From: Tessaracoccus coleopterorum
GTDB taxonomy: Bacteria; Actinomycetota; Actinomycetes; Propionibacteriales; Propionibacteriaceae
Assembly (NCBI RefSeq): GCF_011174705.1
Contig: NZ_JAANIJ010000001.1
Coordinates: 1 to 64,000 of the forward strand
DNA: 64,000 bases
Direction: 5' to 3'
A program made the position numbers and the translations under genes. Numbering within the stretch: the stretch's first letter is position 1; every line of letters starts with the position of its first letter. Shown piece after piece: positions 48,359 to 57,461 of this stretch. The notes beneath the pieces are model-generated. The model was not told where the DNA came from. It did not search any database and saw only the letters and a list, made by a program, of their open reading frames with translations.

Positions 48359-48364
48359 CGCCGT

Positions 48365-49615
48365 ATGTTGCAAACGCATGTGCGATCGTGTATAGCGCGG
48401 CCGAGGCTGATTCCCTCCATGATTGCCGTCGCGTCCCTACTCATGATGCCGTCCGCCTCGGATGGGCTGCCCCACTGAGCCCAGACGAAATCGCTGACAG
48501 CCCAACTTCTAAGACGGTCAGTCAGATCGTGCGAGGTACGGTCCGCAACAGCGACGGATCACTGGCCGCGGGGCGTCTGTCCTTCTCGTTGAATGGCCCA
48601 CGCAATCCGAGACTGAACCTCTTCCTCCGATCGGCTCAGAACTCCAGCCTACGGTCCTAGTCAGGGACACAGTAGGCATGTTTGGCGACTTCGTCCTCGA
48701 CGGAAGACTCCTGCGAGGCAGCACAGATCGACCAGTTGAGCTGGTAGTTGCCAATGGCACCCATGCGCTCACACATTCATTCTCTGTCACAGTCGACAAT
48801 GTCATAACCGCTGCGCCAGTCGTCAAGGTCAGCTCGTCCGGTTCAGGATCCCCAGGTCTGGCCGTCAGCCTAACCGACGGCGACACGAGCGAAAAGGCTG
48901 CGCTAATCGTCGACGCGACCTTCCCAGCCCTGACCTCGAACAACCCGGCGCCGCCCCAGAGTCGCCCGACGCCGCCGTTTCCGAAACTGCCGCTATCACG
49001 GCAGGAGACCCCAACTGTAAACTCCTCTCCTACCACTACCCCTGGGCGGTGTTGAACAAGACCTACTCAACCGTCCAGGGCGGTCACACGCGGCAGTTCT
49101 ACTTCGAAAAGGGCGCGACTACGTCCCTTCAAGCTGCAACATCCGTCACGACTTCCCAGGGCTACTCCTCTAGCGGCTACACGACTGTCAAGAGGAACTC
49201 AGTGGTTGCCAGTTGGCCAGTAGCGTCAAACAAGGGCGTCGCGGAACACAAGACGCAGTTTACCTACGGTAAGTATCGATGCACAGTCCCTCCCACATAC
49301 GCCCAAACGTATTACTCCATGAGGCCCCTTGCTTTCCTTGGGTCAACTGTCAACACACTGAAGACGGATGCAGCCCCTACGGCCACGGTATGCGCGACCC
49401 TAAATTCGGGCGGAACGCTAACGAAGATCAAGGGGCGCGGAACAAGCATCGCGAATTCCATTGGTCTCTCGGGAACTATCGGCATAAACCTCGCCTCCAA
49501 GACCGATTACTCTACCAGCCACTCGGTCGCCATCAAGTCCACGTCAAGCAGGAAGCTCTGTATCAATGATCCGATTGGCCCGGCCGAAGGAGGAGGGTTC
49601 CTCGTTGTCAAGTAA
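48365..49615 (+). CDS. Secreted beta-rich protein of unknown family (operon gene A)
   Basis: About 415 residues with frames restored near 48475, 48600 and 48955. The signal peptide has a basic start (RSCIARPRL) and a hydrophobic core IPSMIAVASLLMMPSASD. The first half includes a possible beta-sandwich (GRLLRGSTDRPVELVVANGT, HSFSVTVDNVITAAPVVKVS). The second half is Ser/Thr/Gly-rich with alternating polar and hydrophobic residues (TTSQGYSSSGYTTVKRNSVV, LSGTIGINLASKTDYSTSHS) and four Cys (NCKLL, YRCTV, TVCATL, KLCIND). I do not recognise the family; a secreted toxin, adhesin or matrix protein would all fit. Codon use is less GC-biased than the core. Its end overlaps gene B. Confidence 0.6.
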
Positions 49616-50150
49616 GCGATGGACGATCTCACTCGTTGCGGCGAGCGTGTTGTTGACACTTTTCGCCGCTTCGGGAAGACCCGCGGGCGCAGGCGGGCTG
49701 GTTCAGTTTGGGGAGTCATACATCTCGCTCTGTTCACCTACAAACAAGGCCGGCGAGGGACGGCTAATGGGGAGCGCGGTCAAGAACAGCTCGAATCAGT
49801 CTATCTTCTTAACGGGAATTCGACTTGACAACGCACGCAATCTAACCTTAGTCAGATCCGCGTTCACGCCGTTCGAGAATGACCAGTCCCTAGTCTCGGC
49901 GTACGACGGGACGATGCAGGGGGCTGAAACTCTGACACTGGCGCCGGACCAGTGGGTTCAACTGGAAGTTGTCCTCAAGAACAACGACGTGTCAGAGCCC
50001 GGAACTGCTGCAAGCCTCATCGTTGAGGGACGCGACAAGAGGGGAAGAGCTATCGAGGTGAGCGTATGCGCTGGCCACGTCATTCCTCCCGCGGCGGCGC
50101 TTGCGGTGACGAATCAGCAGGCCCGGAGACAGACCCTGGCTACCTCATGA
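49605..50150 (+). CDS. Secreted protein of unknown family (operon gene B)
   Basis: 181 residues, intact. TTG 49605 is chosen because GGAGGAGGG stands 7 bases upstream and the signal peptide begins there: RWTISLVAASVLLTLFAAS, then GRPAGAGG. The mature part has two Cys (ISLCSP and VSVCAGH) and a beta-sandwich pattern: LMGSAVKNSSNQSIFLTGIR, NLTLVRSAFTPF, and TLAPDQWVQLEVVLKNN with TAASLIVEGRDKRGRAIEVS. It is the fold style of small secreted binding or chaperone domains. It overlaps gene A by 11 bases, so the two are translationally coupled and likely act together. Confidence 0.65.
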   Translation: MSSKRWTISLVAASVLLTLFAASGRPAGAGGLVQFGESYISLCSPTNKAGEGRLMGSAVKNSSNQSIFLTGIRLDNARNLTLVRSAFTPFENDQSLVSAYDGTMQGAETLTLAPDQWVQLEVVLKNNDVSEPGTAASLIVEGRDKRGRAIEVSVCAGHVIPPAAALAVTNQQARRQTLATS

Positions 50151-50163
50151 GCCTCTGTTGAAG

Positions 50164-50239
50164 ATAGCGCTACCTTGCGTTAAGGATCCTCAGCGAAGGC
50201 AATAGCGCTACCTTGCGTTAAGGATCCTCAGCGAAGGCA
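50164..50239. repeat. Perfect 38-bp tandem duplication
   Basis: Bases 50164-50201 (ATAGCGCTACCTTGCGTTAA, then GGATCCTCAGCGAAGGCA) are repeated exactly at 50202-50239. Each copy holds an imperfect dyad centred on GGATCC (CCTTGCGTTA / CAGCGAAGG). It follows gene B and may act as its terminator, or it may be a binding site. Confidence 0.9.
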
Positions 50240-50415
50240 GAGACTGCTGTCGACTCACCCCAGGTAACAGCAGCGGCTCGCAGGACGGCGTCAAGGATTC
50301 CGGACGCCGGTACGTTGCGCCCGACGCCAACGCGGAGGGCTTGTCCGTTGATTGGCGCTCGTGTCGGATACGGTCGCCACAGTGACACTTCGTGCTTGCG
50401 TGCAACTGACGGACG

Positions 50416-51116
50416 TCACGCGGCGCCGCTGCGGCCGTGGTGTAAATCTGGGTTCGTGTACGGCAGTTTGAGAGCAGTACCGATGATGCGGGGCAGGTCT
50501 GCCCAGCCGTCCATCCGCACGGGTGCTGGCGGACGTACCGGTTAAAGTCTCGACCGACGAGGACGTGGCGCCAGTCACGGTTCCCGGTGCCGCAGATTTC
50601 CGGTTTGTCGTCGAACAGGACGTCTCCCCGGATGACGGTCTTGTCGGTGGTCAGGATCAGCCGCTTGAGCCGGCCTGGGCCGTAGTCGCGGGTCAGGTCC
50701 GCCACTTTTCCGGCCACGCAGCCAGGGTTCAGCAGTGCCGGTGTGCTGACGTGGAACACGGGGCAGCCTGCGTCGAGGAATGCCTCGGTTGACTCGATCG
50801 CGCCGGGCACTCGGGGCATGTTGTGGTAGAAGTCTGGCCGGTTGAGGGCTCGGTGCAGCGTTGACCGGTCGTAGTCGTCAGTGGCTGCGAAGTGGTTGTA
50901 GTTGAGTCGCTGCCCTTCCGGCACGACGGGGAATGTCGGGTCAAGGTCGAGGAGGATTTCGTTGAGGCGTCCGCTCCAGTCGTAGTCGGTGTTGTCCATG
51001 TCTTTGAGGATGACCGGTTTGCGTCCGTGGAGTGTTTCGAACTCGTCGACGGCAGCTTGCACTGCTGCGTGTCCGATGTCGTGGCGGGTTGTGGTGTCGT
51101 TGTTCTGGTTACTCAT
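50416..51116 (-). CDS. 5'(3')-deoxyribonucleotidase (NT5C-like)
   Basis: About 234 residues with one frameshift near 50505. HAD-type phosphatase, common in phages, that dephosphorylates deoxynucleotides. Motif I is VILKDMDNTDYDW (DxDxT), motif II lies near VFHVSTPAL (family: T/S; here TP), motif III Lys is in LILTTDKTVI and motif IV is VLFDDKPEI (DDKP). The restored C-terminus ends WADLPRIIGTALK. ATG 51116 has AGGA 8 bases upstream. In this sequence the frame runs on into the preceding gene without a stop. Confidence 0.75.
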
Positions 51117-51725
51117 GGTGGTCCTGTCCGGTGTTGTGCGGGCGGGTGTCAAGGGCGGCGCGGCAGCGGTGTCTGGTGTTCCATATGCGCAGCCGTACCG
51201 GTCACCCTGTGACGTTGTTCTGGGCTCTTTGATGGCGACCTTCGACAGCGGGGCGGCGGATCTGATGGGGCTGAATCCTGCGTCGATGATCTGGCTGCGG
51301 ACGTTGACGATTTCCTGGAACAGGTCTGCTTCGACGGCTGGGTTCTGCGTGTGGGACAGCTGCTGCAGGAGGGTGGAGTATCTGCGGCGGAGGCCCTGGA
51401 TGGTGAGGCTGGGGTGTGGCTCGACGATGAGGGTCACCTGGTTGGGGTCGAGGATTTCGATACGGGCGGACCGCAGTTCGGCTTCGTGTCGGGCATGTTC
51501 CTGGGCGGTGATGTCGCTGGCGGCGGTGCGGAGTTCGAGACCTTTCGCGACTGCCTTGTCTTGTTCGTCGGCGCGGAACACGTGCTCGTAGAAGTTGCGG
51601 ATTGGTGGGACGCCGAGCAGGGCACCTAGGTGGTCCCCGGAGTTGTCGAGCCAGTACAGAGGCTCGCCGCATTCGACGTACACGTCACCGTCGACGATGA
51701 GGTAGCTACCGAAATGGGAGGTCAC
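51117..51725 (-). CDS. Hypothetical protein joined to the nucleotidase frame
   Basis: About 203 codons from GTG 51725. The start SYLIVDGDVYVECGEPLYWL looks globular; the middle is helical (ADEQDKAVAKGLELRTAASD, VEADLFQEIVNVRSQIIDAG). The end is Pro/Thr/Ala-rich and runs into the nucleotidase without a stop, either a real fusion linker or the effect of a lost base. Such proteins are typical of phage-derived DNA. Unknown function. Confidence 0.5.
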
Positions 51726-52036
51726 GTCTTCTGCTGTCGGGTGGGCACTGGCCGACGGTCAGTCCCTTGGTGCCTGCTTGAAGGAGGAGGTCTTCGGCGT
51801 CGTTCTCAACTTCGGTCAGCTTGCGGGCGGCGACTTCGCGGGTGCGGCCAACGACATGCTTTCTGACTCGTCGGCCGGTGACGGGGTGGACGCCGAGGGA
51901 TGCGTATCCGTGCCAGCGTCCATCTGCTCCGAGGCTGACTCCGGGCGTCCGTTCGGCTGGCGAGGTTTTGTGTTTCTGGGTGGTTCGTTGCCTGTCGCCG
52001 GAGTGGAGGCGGCGATGAGCTTTCCAGGTTTCATGG
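51706..52036 (-). pseudogene. int: Tyrosine integrase, N-terminal stump
   Basis: In one frame it reads ERTPGVSLGADGRWHGYASL, then GVHPVTGRRVRKHVVGRTRE, then VAARKLTEVE. This is the N-terminal arm-binding part of a phage-type integrase (family: GxWxxxxxxGxDpxTGKRxxk). It ends about 75 codons later at TAG 51706. The core-binding and catalytic domains are absent, so the element cannot excise by itself. It follows an excisionase gene, next to tRNA-Val. Confidence 0.68.
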
Positions 52037-52068
52037 TTCGGTCCTTTGCGTGCCCCTGTGGTCGCCGG

Positions 52069-52408
52069 TCAGGCCGCCTTGTTCCGGACGGTGGTTCCGA
52101 CTCGGATTTCGCCGCGGAGGACCGCGTCAACCCAGAAGGCGGGGATCAGGTAGGTGCTGTTGAACGCGTTGAGGGGACGACCGGGTCGCCGTTGTCGTCG
52201 ACGGTGTTGATCATCCGGTAGATGGACTGGCGGGAGACGCCGAACTTCTTGGCGGTCTCGCTGACGGTGAGCATGCCTTCGTTGGTGGGTTGCCGTTCCG
52301 TCGTGGCGATGGTGGTCAGCGTGTCTCGGAGGGTCGCGAGCGCGGTGGCGAGTTCGTCGATCCGTGCGATCGCTGCGTCCAGGGTGGCGGGGTTTCGTCG
52401 TTCAGCAT
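52069..52408 (-). CDS. xis: Excisionase-type helix-turn-helix protein
   Basis: About 113 residues with frames restored near 52393 and 52175. The first 40 residues form a coiled coil (LDAAIARIDELATALATLRD). Then the MerR/excisionase-like helix-turn-helix MLTVSETAKKFGVSRQSIYR, followed by a wing and the end TYLIPAFWVDAVLRG. It controls excision or transcription of an integrated element. It lies between tRNA-Val and the integrase stump. Confidence 0.72.
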
Positions 52409-52570
52409 GTTCAGCCTGTGTGCGGCAATCGGCTGCGCCCGGACAATTTTGTCTCTGGCTGTCACTCAGACGCCGATTATGTGACGTGAGAGTTGGCACA
52501 CAATCTGGCACACAGTTGTGGGTGCGAACCTCGCTGTCCGCATCCAACTGGCCTTTCACAAGGCCCTTCT

Positions 52571-52645
52571 TGGTGGGCGATGCCGGGTTTGAACCGGCGA
52601 CCTCTTCCGTGTCAGGGAAGCGCGCTACCACTGCGCCAACCGCCC
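52571..52645 (-). tRNA. tRNA-Val (anticodon GAC)
   Basis: Cloverleaf on the minus strand with acceptor GGGCGGT, D-arm GGCGCAGTGGTAGCGC, anticodon loop CTGACAC (GAC) and T-arm GGTTCAAACC; CCA is encoded at 52571-52573. Its 3' end is the attachment site of the island (copy at 46973-47006). Confidence 0.95.
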
Positions 52646-52646
52646 G

Positions 52647-52717
52647 AGGTGGAGACGGGATTTGAACCCGTGTACACGGATTTGCAGTCCGTTGCCTCGC
52701 CTCTCGGCCACTCCACC
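52647..52717 (-). tRNA. tRNA-Cys (anticodon GCA)
   Basis: Acceptor GGTGGAG, anticodon loop CTGCAAA (GCA), T-arm GGTTCAAATCC, discriminator U. It lies 1 base from tRNA-Val. Confidence 0.95.
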
Positions 52718-52765
52718 GCTTGGAGGGGTGTCCTCCACACATGGGTTTGGGAGAGACTTTCTCCG

Positions 52766-52838
52766 AGCGGACGACGAGATTCGAACTCGCGACCCTCACC
52801 TTGGCAAGGTGATGCTCTACCAACTGAGCCACGTCCGC
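52766..52838 (-). tRNA. tRNA-Gly (anticodon GCC)
   Basis: Acceptor GCGGACG, anticodon loop TTGCCAA (GCC), T-arm AGTTCGAATCT. First gene of the Gly-Cys-Val transcript. Confidence 0.95.
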
Positions 52839-53280
52839 ATTGCGCTTCCCGCTTCCGGCCTGTTGCCGTGGCGTTCGGTGCGTTGAGAACTCTAGCGCAC
52901 GTTTTCAGCCCATGCCAAATCGAGGCCGCGATCCACCACGACGGGCGGCATAATCCCTTTTCAATCGCGTGTTGATGGGCTGACTGCCGGGTGGGGCGCC
53001 GTCCGGAGGACTGCGGGTGCGCCCGTGACGGGGCCCGGTTCACGCGTGGGGAGGGCCCGCCTCCGTGGGCCGGTGCGGTGCGGGGCCGGGGTGTCCGGTG
53101 TGTCATTCCGGGCAGGGTCGCCCGTGCGTGCTGCCCTGCGCCGGTGGGGCGGATGTACCGGGGCGGCAGCCACCTGGTGCCGGAAGGGCTCCGCTCGGCC
53201 CCTGTCCGACTCGCGGGAAGCGTGCCCCGGAGCCCCGGTTCGCAATCCCGCCGGAGTTCCACTAAACTTCGTCAACGCCG
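52839..53280. other. Intergenic region between divergent tRNA transcripts
   Basis: No gene is supported; frames are Arg/Pro-rich and lack ribosome sites. It should hold the promoters of both tRNA transcripts. Confidence 0.6.
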
Positions 53281-53352
53281 GGGCGATTGGCGCAGTGGTA
53301 GCGCGCTTCGTTCACACCGAAGAGGTCGGCGGTTCGAAACCGCCATCGCCCA
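53281..53352 (+). tRNA. tRNA-Val (anticodon CAC)
   Basis: Acceptor GGGCGAT, D-arm GGCGCAGTGGTAGCGC, anticodon loop TTCACAC (CAC), T-arm GGTTCGAAACC. Single gene on the plus strand, facing away from the Gly-Cys-Val group. Confidence 0.95.
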
Positions 53353-53487
53353 CAAGTAGAGGGAGCACCGGCACCCGGACGAAAGTCCGGAGCCGCTCGA
53401 CCCTCGCACTTGTCAGAGTCACCATCAGATCCCTGCGGGGAAACCCTCCCGAATCCGTCGCAGGAGCGGCGAACAGGAAGGACGGAG

Positions 53488-54254
53488 ATGGCAGCACCGG
53501 CAATCATCCTCGTGGCCGATGGGCCGAGAACAAGGACGTCGCCGACACGCTCTTCTCCATCGCCCGAGGCCTCCAGTCCTTCAGGCGCGACCTGCAGGTC
53601 CACCTCGGTCGCGTCGGTGGTGGCCGCCCGCGCTCGAGCAGGTCGTCGCCTCTCTCGTGGAGGAGGAGATTGCCGAAGCGGTGCTCGTGCCGCTCGATCT
53701 CGTCTCGGCGGCAGAGCATTCCGATGCCCTCGACGACTTCGACCACTCCCCGATATCCACCTTGCTGTGAGCCGGCCCATCGGCCCGGCGAGCGAGGTCC
53801 TCAACATCCTCGACGAGCGCGTCCGTGAGGCCCTCCATCGCGGTGGCGCCCTGGAGATCGACGGCCTCATCCTCGCGGCCCCGCAGGCGCCGACGTCCGG
53901 GGCAACTCACTCCTCGCACGGCGGGCGCGTCAGTGGTCGGCGCACCACAGGCTTCCGGTCCAACTGGCGGTGGACGAGGGCGAAGGTCGCGTGACCGCGG
54001 CCGCGGTCGCCTCGCTGCGGGCCCAGGGCAGGCGGCACATCGCCGTCGGCAGCCTCTTTCTGACCCCGACGCCCGCCTACCAGGCACACGCCCAGGCGGC
54101 GCTGCGGGCCGGCGCGATCGCCGTCACCGCCCCGCTCGGGACAGCGAACACCTCCGCCAGTTGATCCTCGCCAGGTACGCCTTCGGTGCCATGGAGCTGC
54201 TGGACGGCACCCCACCCAGCTTTCTGTCGAGGACCTGGACGGCGACGAGTCCTG
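53488..54254 (+). CDS. CbiX/sirohydrochlorin-chelatase-like protein
   Basis: About 256 residues with several frameshifts. Start MAAPAIILVADG. Marks of a duplicated CbiX-like fold: LEQVVASLVEEEIAEAVLVP and DIHLAVSRPIGPASEVLNIL in the first half; ALEIDGLILAAP, AAVASLRAQGRRHIAVGSLF and APLGDSEHLRQLILARYAFG in the second. The chelating His residues usual near the N-terminus (HGS) are not seen at the same place, so metal insertion is not certain. GGAAGGAC precedes ATG 53488. Confidence 0.68.
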
Positions 54255-54289
54255 ATCACGGTGCTTGCCCGGCGATCTAGGATCGGGGC

Positions 54290-54709
54290 ATGACCGAACA
54301 GTACGAGCCGTCGCTCACCAAGCCGGATGCCCAGTGGCGTGAGCAGCTGAGTGATCTTGAGTACCGCGTGCTGCGTCAGAGCGGCACCGAGGCGCCGTTC
54401 ACCGGCGAGTACACCGACACCGAAACCGAGGGCGTCTACGAGTGCCGCGGATGCGGCGCTGAACTGTTCCGCAGCAACCAGAAGTTCCACTCGCACTGCG
54501 GATGGCCGAGCTTCTTCGCGCCGCTCGCCGAGGACCGGGTCCGCTACATCGAGGACCGGTCGCTGCCCGGCCGGCCCCGCGTCGAGGTCCGCTGCGCCAA
54601 GTGCGACGGGCACCTGGGCCACGTCTTCGAGGGTGAGGGCTATGACACGCCCACCGATCTGAGGTACTGCATCAACTCGGTGAGCCTGCGCCTGCGCACC
54701 CTGAGCTGA
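54290..54709 (+). CDS. msrB: Peptide-methionine (R)-S-oxide reductase MsrB
   Basis: 139 residues, intact. Repairs oxidised methionine. Marks: TEAPFTGEYTDTETEGVYEC, CRGCGAELF and CAKCDGHLGHVF (zinc Cys pairs), KFHSHCGWPSF, and RYCINSVSL with the catalytic Cys. Family length is normal. Intact frame in this error-prone sequence. Confidence 0.96.
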   Translation: MTEQYEPSLTKPDAQWREQLSDLEYRVLRQSGTEAPFTGEYTDTETEGVYECRGCGAELFRSNQKFHSHCGWPSFFAPLAEDRVRYIEDRSLPGRPRVEVRCAKCDGHLGHVFEGEGYDTPTDLRYCINSVSLRLRTLS

Positions 54710-54767
54710 TGCCGCCTCCGGCGAGTCACTCCGCGGATTCAGGGTCCCGGCGCTCTAGGCTGACCAC

Positions 54768-55346
54768 GTGCCAGCAAACGTCACCAGCTTCACCCCGGAG
54801 GCATTCGTCCGCGCCCTCCGCGAGTTGGACGCCATGGAGTGGCGTGAGGGTCTCACCGTCGAGGAGATCGGTTCCCCGCAGCGGATCGCCCCGCATGCGG
54901 TCGCGGTGACGGCCGAACTGGAAGGCGATGGCGAGGATGCCGTCGCCACGGCACGCCTCATCCTCCTCCACGACCCTGCAGGCAACCCGCCTGGGGCGGC
55001 ACATTCAGGATGGTCAGCTACGTGCGCGCGGAGGTTGAACTCGAGATGGTCACCGACCCCTCCTCCCCGACGTGGCCTGGTCGTGGCTGACCGACGCGCT
55101 CGCCACCCACGGCTGCGTCGCGGGAGAACTCGCAGGCACCGTCACAGCCTCGTTCAGCAAGGGGTTCGGCGAGATGACCGATTCAGATCGTGCCGAGGTC
55201 GAGGTCCGCTCGTCGTGGACGCCGACGCTTGATACCGCCCACCGGCTCACCCCCACCTCGGGGCGTGGCAGGACCTCATCGGGCTCGTCGCGGGCCAGCC
55301 ACAGCTTCCTCCCGGCCTGGTGAAGCTGCCCGGCGGGTACCGCTGA
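54768..55346 (+). CDS. DUF3000 protein
   Basis: About 193 residues with frames restored near 54990, 55068 and 55255. Marks: EAFVRALRELDAMEWREGLT, EEIGSPQRIAPHAVAVTAEL, ARLILLHDP, SYVRAEVELEMVTDPLLP, and VTASFSKGFG. DUF3000 is an actinobacterial family of unknown role found beside RNase D genes, as here. GTG 54768. The stop overlaps the RNase D ATG (TGATG). Confidence 0.88.
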
Positions 55347-56549
55347 TGACATACGTGGAGAGCAGCCGCGAACCGTTGCGCCCGATCGTCGACACGCCCG
55401 CGGCCCTCGACCTCGTGCTCGGGTCCCTCGCATCGGGCAACGGCGACGTCGCCTTCGACACCGAAAGGGCGCACGGGCACCGCTACTGGCCCAAGGCGTA
55501 CCTGCTGCAGATCCGGCGCCCCGGCGCTGGCACCTGGCTGATCGATCCGGTTCCGTTCGAGGGTGGCTCACAGCTGTCGCGCCTGGTCGAGGTGACCGGC
55601 GATGCACCCTGGATCATCCATGCAGCCAGCCAGGATCTACCGTGCATGCAGGAGCTTGGCATCGTCCCAACCGTATCTTCGACACGGAGATGGCCGCGCG
55701 GCTGCTCGGGAAGCCCGCCGCCAGCCTCGGGTCGCTCCTGGAGCGCGAGATCGGGATCAAGCTCCGGAAGGCGCACTCCGCCGACAACTGGTCGAAGCGT
55801 CCGCTCCCCGAGAGCTGGCTGACCTACGCCGCACTCGACGTCGACTACCTCGTTGAGCTCGCAGACGTCCTCCGTGCAGACCTCGTGGCTGCGGGACGAG
55901 CCGAATGGTCGGCCCAGGAGGATGCCGAGACCCTCACGAGATTCTCCGCCCGACCACCCCACGCGTGGACCCGTGGCGCAGGCTCAGCGGCCTCACGACT
56001 CTGCGGACCCAGCTCCAGTACGCGATCGCCCGCGAGCTCTGGATGGAGCGCGATGCCATCGCGCAGCGCCGCGACCGGCCGCCCACCTGGATCCTCCCGA
56101 CGCGGCGATCCTCAGCGTCGCCGCCCTCAATCGGGACGCCGTTCCGACCCGGGACGAGGCCGAGCAACTGCGTGGGCTCCGGTCATCGCCCGGTCAGCGG
56201 TTCCTGACCAACTGGTTGGCTGCGCTCGACCGGGTCCGGGAACTGCCCGAGAGCGCCCTGCCACCCAAGCGGGCCCGCACACCGGGCTCGCCCAGCCGCG
56301 GTACTGGGACCGGATCAACCCGAGGCCGCTGAGCGGTGGAAGGTCATCCGCCCCGCTGTCGACGGGCTTGCCTGCGAGCTGGGGGCCTCCAACCCTCGAT
56401 CGTCGCCCGCCACACCCATCCAGCAGGCCGTGTTCAACCATGTGCTCCCCACCCGCGCCCAACTGCTCGAGCTGGGGGTGCGTCCATGGCAGGCCGACTT
56501 CCTCGAACCCCTGATCTCGGAGGCGCTCGGCTTCACCACGGGAGAGTAG
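55346..56549 (+). CDS. rnd: Ribonuclease D
   Basis: About 400 residues with some six frameshifts. 3' exonuclease for tRNA and other RNA. DEDD residues: Asp/Glu in DVAFDTERAHGHRY (usual DTE), Asp in IFDTEMAARLL and Tyr/Asp in TYAALDVDYL. The HRDC domain follows (LWMERDAIAQRRDRPPTWIL, PDAAILSVA). The C-terminal tail continues with another helical domain ending SEALGFTTGE. Starts TGATG after DUF3000. Confidence 0.9.
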
Positions 56550-56614
56550 GCCAGCCGATGGGACGCGGTGCCCGGATTGTCGGGCACCGCAGCGGACGTG
56601 GCAGGATTTCAACC

Positions 56615-57461
56615 ATGCGCATCCTCTCGATCCAGTCCTGCGTCTCCTACGGCCACGTCGGCAACTCGGCGGCCGTCTTTCCGCTGCAGCGCCTCGGCCA
56701 TGAGGTGATGCCCGTCAACACCGTCGTCTTCTCGAACCACACCGGGTACGGCGGGTGGGGTGGCCAGTTGATCACCGGCGACGTGGTGCGCGACATCGTC
56801 CGCGGGATCGACGACCGAGGCGGACTCGCCGACGTGGACCTCGTGCTCAGCGGGTACCAGGGCGGCAACGACATCGGCGACGCCATCCTCGACGCCGTCG
56901 CGCTCGTCAAGGAACGCAACCCGGGCCGTCTACGCATGCGACCCGTGCTCGGCAGCGCCAAGTCGGGCTGCTTCGTTGCCCCTGAGGTGCAGAGCCTGAT
57001 CCGTGACCGGGTCGTTCCCCGCGCCGACCTGATCTCCCCAACCAGTTCGAGCTGGGCTTCATCACGGGAACCGATCCCCACACGCTCGAGGAGACGCTGG
57101 CGGCGGTCGACATGGTGCGCGCCGTCGGGCCGCAGACGGTGCTCGTGACGAGCGTCTTCCGTCCCGATCGCCCGAGGACACCATCGAGATGCTTGCCGTC
57201 ACAGGTGAGGGTGCCTGGGTCGTGCAGACGCCGCAGCTGCCGTTCAAGCGCAACGGCTCGGGAGATGTGGCCTCGGCCCTGTTCGCATCGCACTTCCGTG
57301 CCACGGGCGATGCCGCGGATGCGCTCGGGCGGACCACAGCCAGCGTCTACGAACTGTTGACGAAGACGTTCGAGGCGGAGGCCACCGAACTGCTGCTCAT
57401 CGAGTCACAGGATGCCTATGTCGCTCCGGAGCGCGCCTTCGACGTGCACCGGGTCCGCTGA
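56615..57461 (+). CDS. pdxY: Pyridoxal kinase PdxY
   Basis: About 282 residues with frames restored near 57045 and 57170. Phosphorylates pyridoxal in the salvage of vitamin B6. Marks: ILSIQSCVSYGHVGNSAAVF (conserved start), VNTVVFSNHTGYGGWGGQ, LSGYQGGNDIGDAILD, ADLISPNQFELGFITG, and the anion-hole PFKRNGSGDVASALF (family GTGDlfaa; here GSGD). Convergent with dxs; the two 3' ends overlap. Confidence 0.92.
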
